Origin: an uncultured Collinsella sp.
Lineage (GTDB): Bacteria > Actinomycetota > Coriobacteriia > Coriobacteriales > Coriobacteriaceae
Assembly: GCA_958372035.1 (NCBI GenBank)
Contig: CATXML010000053.1
Coordinates: forward strand, 1 to 7,524
DNA: 7,524 nt
Direction: 5' to 3'
Shown: piece by piece, positions 5,673-7,524 of the stretch
Layout: every line of letters begins with the position of its first letter
How positions within the stretch are numbered: position 1 is the stretch's first letter
Made by a program: the position numbers and the translations under genes
Notes under the pieces: generated by a model
Told to the model about the DNA's origin: nothing
What the model saw: only the letters and a program-made list of their open reading frames with translations
The model's database searches: none

Positions 5673-6500
5673 ATGAGCGAGACCGCAGTCAACGGCGTCG
5701 AGCCGATCATCTTCCTTGATGACGTCCACGTCACCTTTAGGACCCGTACCGGCTCGATTCTGCACCCCAACCTGGTTCACGCCGTCCAGGGTGTAACGAT
5801 TAAGCTCATGCCCGGACAGACCATCGGCATCGTCGGCGAGTCCGGTTGCGGAAAGTCCACCACGGCTAACGTCATGTGCGGCCTGCAGGCCCCCACGAGC
5901 GGCAAGGTCTACTTTAAGGGCAAGGACGTCACCAAGCGTACCGCCGAGGACCGTCGCCACATGGGTCGCGTCATCTCGGTCGTGTTCCAGAACCCGGCCA
6001 CGGCGCTCAACCCCCGCATGGTCGTTCGCGAGCAACTGCTCGACCCCATGCGCGTCCACAACCTGGGTACCGAGGCCGAGCAGGAGAAGCGCGTCAAGGA
6101 GCTCTTGGAGCTCACCGGTCTGCCCTCCTCCGCCGCCGAGGTTCTTCCCGGCCAGCTTTCGGGCGGCCAGCGCCAGCGCGTCGCAATTGCCCGTGCCCTG
6201 TCGCTGAACCCCGATGCCATCATCGCCGACGAGCCCACCTCGGCTCTGGACGTTTCGGTCCGCGCGCAGATTCTCAACCTGCTGACCGACCTTAAGAAGG
6301 AACTCGGCCTGGCTATGGTGTTCATCAGCCATGACATCCAGACGGTCCGCTATATCTCTGACGACATCATCGTCATGAATGGCGGCAAGATCGTCGAGCA
6401 GGGCGAGGCCAAGCAGGTTTTCCAGCATCCTCGAGACCCCTACACTAAGATGCTGCTCGGCGCTGCGCCGTCGCTGCTGCATCCCAAGCTCGGCGAGTAA
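5673..6500 (+). CDS. ABC transporter ATP-binding protein, DppF/OppF type, short form
   Basis: Second ATPase of the importer, 275 residues, pairing in the cytoplasm with the ATPase half of the preceding fusion to power uptake. All nucleotide-binding motifs are intact: Walker A GESGCGKS (55-62), Q-loop Gln106 in VVFQNPATALNPR, signature LSGGQ (162-166), Walker B AIIADE with Asp186 and Glu187, and H-loop His220 in FISHD. The FQNP...LNPR stretch and HPRDPYTKMLL near the end are typical of the DppF/OppF side. It stops at the LHPKLGE tail, so it lacks the roughly 50-60 residue C-terminal domain that many DppF/OppF proteins (usually about 310-335 residues) carry. The ATG abuts the upstream TAG and has GGAGG 8 bases before it. 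It is the last transporter gene, followed by a GC-rich hairpin. Confidence 0.94.
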   Translation: MSETAVNGVEPIIFLDDVHVTFRTRTGSILHPNLVHAVQGVTIKLMPGQTIGIVGESGCGKSTTANVMCGLQAPTSGKVYFKGKDVTKRTAEDRRHMGRVISVVFQNPATALNPRMVVREQLLDPMRVHNLGTEAEQEKRVKELLELTGLPSSAAEVLPGQLSGGQRQRVAIARALSLNPDAIIADEPTSALDVSVRAQILNLLTDLKKELGLAMVFISHDIQTVRYISDDIIVMNGGKIVEQGEAKQVFQHPRDPYTKMLLGAAPSLLHPKLGE

Positions 6501-6516
6501 CTTCGCTTTCCCTCCC

Positions 6517-6544
6517 GTGCGCCCGGTTCCCTTGCCGGGCGCAC
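6517..6544 (+). terminator. GC-rich hairpin between transporter and esterase genes
   Basis: GTGCGCCCGG (6517-6526) pairs perfectly with CCGGGCGCAC (6535-6544), 10 bp, mostly G-C, around an 8-base loop. What follows (CTCCGTTGCGATTTCG) is not a proper T tract, so termination is probably partial and the esterase may be reached by read-through. No convincing promoter is seen in the 36 bases before the esterase ATG. Confidence 0.55.
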
Positions 6545-6580
6545 CTCCGTTGCGATTTCGAAAGGTTGGGTTCACGAGCC

Positions 6581-7524
6581 ATGCCAAGTGCTCAGGAGCT
6601 ACAACATCAATTTGGTGAATATCGAGGCGCTATGTCCCGTCCATCAGATTTCGATCTCTTTTGGAAGGATCGCATGGCCGAGGCTGACGCCGTCGGGCTT
6701 GACTATGCGATCGAGGCGGCATCGGTCACCGATGCCGTGACCTGCCAGCTTTTCGATCTCTGGTATACCGGCATGTGCGGCGCTCGCCTGCACGCCAAGT
6801 ACCTTAAACCTGTCTCGGACGAGCCCGTGCCATTGGTACTTCAGTTCCATGGGTATCCGGGTGCAAGCCGCAGCTGGTTTGAGCAGGCGTCGTTTGCGGG
6901 CATGGGCATGGCACTCATCGCCCTCGACTGCCCCGGCCAAGGAGGTCCCTCCGAGGACATTGGTGGATTTGAGGGCACGACGGTCGCGGGCCATATCGTC
7001 GCCGGTATCGACGGCGACTCGGCCAACCTCTACTATGTCCGCTTGCACCAAGATATCCGCATTCTTTGCCGTATTGTTCGTGAGCTCGAGGGCATCGATC
7101 TTGCCCGTGTATTTGTGAACGGCGCATCGCAGGGCGGCGGTTTGGGCATTGCGACCTGTGCGCTTAACAGCGAGCTTATCAATCGCGCCGCCATCCTCTA
7201 TCCCTTCCTGTCGGATTTCCGCCTGGTCTGGGATTTGGATGCCGACGACATTGCCTACGAGGGTCTGCGCTATTGGTCTCGCTGGTTTGACGAGGACTCG
7301 ACTCGTATTGACGAGGCCTATGCCAAGCTGGCGTACTTCGATTCCAAGAACTTTGCCCCCATAGTCAAATGCCCCGTGCTGTTTGGCACGGGCACAGCCG
7401 ATATCGTCTGTCCTCCGGCGACGCAGTTTGCAGTCTACAACAACCTGACCTGTGAAAAGCGTCATGAGTTCTTTGAAGGCTTCGGTCACGAGGAGATTCA
7501 GGATTTTGACGATCTGATCATTCC
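6581..7524 (+). CDS. Carbohydrate esterase family 7: acetyl xylan esterase / cephalosporin-C deacetylase (3' truncated by window)
   Basis: Alpha/beta hydrolase of the AXE1/Cah family, which removes acetyl groups from acetylated xylo-oligosaccharides and other small acetyl esters such as cephalosporin C. No signal peptide is seen, so it should act in the cytoplasm. Seen in 314 codons: oxyanion-region HGYPGAS, the CPGQGGPSED segment corresponding to the family RGQ motif, the nucleophile GASQGGG (Ser183), Asp274 in TADIVCPPATQF, and His303 in GFGHEE. Order and spacing match family members of about 320 residues, so only about 10 residues should be missing. The start at ATG 6581 is chosen because the translated N terminus (AQELQ...SRPSDFDLFWKDRM) matches the family's usual beginning. 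The ribosome binding site is poor: GAAAGG is 15 bases away, and the alternative ATG 6632 has GAGG 4 bases before it. The Arg of the RGQ motif is replaced by Pro. It lies 80 bases after the transporter, possibly cotranscribed. Confidence 0.92.
   Translation, partial: MPSAQELQHQFGEYRGAMSRPSDFDLFWKDRMAEADAVGLDYAIEAASVTDAVTCQLFDLWYTGMCGARLHAKYLKPVSDEPVPLVLQFHGYPGASRSWFEQASFAGMGMALIALDCPGQGGPSEDIGGFEGTTVAGHIVAGIDGDSANLYYVRLHQDIRILCRIVRELEGIDLARVFVNGASQGGGLGIATCALNSELINRAAILYPFLSDFRLVWDLDADDIAYEGLRYWSRWFDEDSTRIDEAYAKLAYFDSKNFAPIVKCPVLFGTGTADIVCPPATQFAVYNNLTCEKRHEFFEGFGHEEIQDFDDLII

Noticed and set aside
2709..6587. Open antisense reading frame of 1292 codons across the whole permease-ATPase region
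   Set aside because: It lies in the codon-aligned antisense register of three same-phase genes that almost never use TTA, CTA or TCA. Its openness follows from codon bias, and its translation is a low-complexity mix rich in Gly, Asp, His and Leu with no recognisable domain.
6594..6598. AGGAG as ribosome binding site for the esterase
   Set aside because: No start codon in the esterase frame follows at a suitable distance, and it lies after the ATG that best fits the family N terminus.
6644..7489. Antisense open frame of 281 codons opposite the esterase
   Set aside because: It mirrors the codons of a well-supported CE7 gene and has no ribosome binding site or family motif.

Overview
The window comes from a moderately GC-rich bacterium. 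I infer an actinomycete of the Coriobacteriia, Collinsella-like. The grounds are the GC-biased third codon positions with Leu TTA/CTA and Ser TCA almost absent, the twin-arginine lipoprotein signal on the binding protein, and the permease-ATPase fusion typical of actinobacterial peptide-type transporters. The genus is an inference, not a search result. All genes read on the + strand.

Layout. Positions 1-560 hold the 3' end of uvrC (nucleotide excision repair). A gap of about 365 bases follows (561-925), AT-richer than the genes. It holds weak terminator-like hairpins, two promoter candidates and an unusually rich set of inverted repeats, including a possible three-helix leader structure at 724-808. 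Then comes an ABC importer of the peptide/nickel/oligosaccharide type: a Tat-type lipoprotein solute-binding protein (926-2539), a 157-base spacer with four consecutive hairpins, a DppB-type permease (2697-3653), a single polypeptide joining a DppC-type permease to a DppD-type ATPase (3657-5672), and a short DppF-type ATPase (5673-6500). After a strong GC hairpin, a carbohydrate esterase family 7 (acetyl xylan esterase / cephalosporin-C deacetylase) gene starts at 6581 and runs off the window.

How they work together. The lipoprotein would capture a ligand outside the membrane, the two permease modules form the channel, and the two ATPase modules power import. The last three transporter genes are essentially contiguous (3-base and 0-base gaps) and share one reading phase. 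The hairpins after the binding-protein gene probably let that protein be made in excess. The family alone would suggest peptides as substrate. The esterase directly downstream raises the alternative that the cargo is an acetylated oligosaccharide deacetylated after uptake, as in the Thermotoga maritima xylan locus.

Most notable: the structured leader, the hairpin-filled spacer, the fusion protein whose C-terminal domain has lost all the cysteines expected for an iron-sulfur site, and the esterase-transporter pairing.
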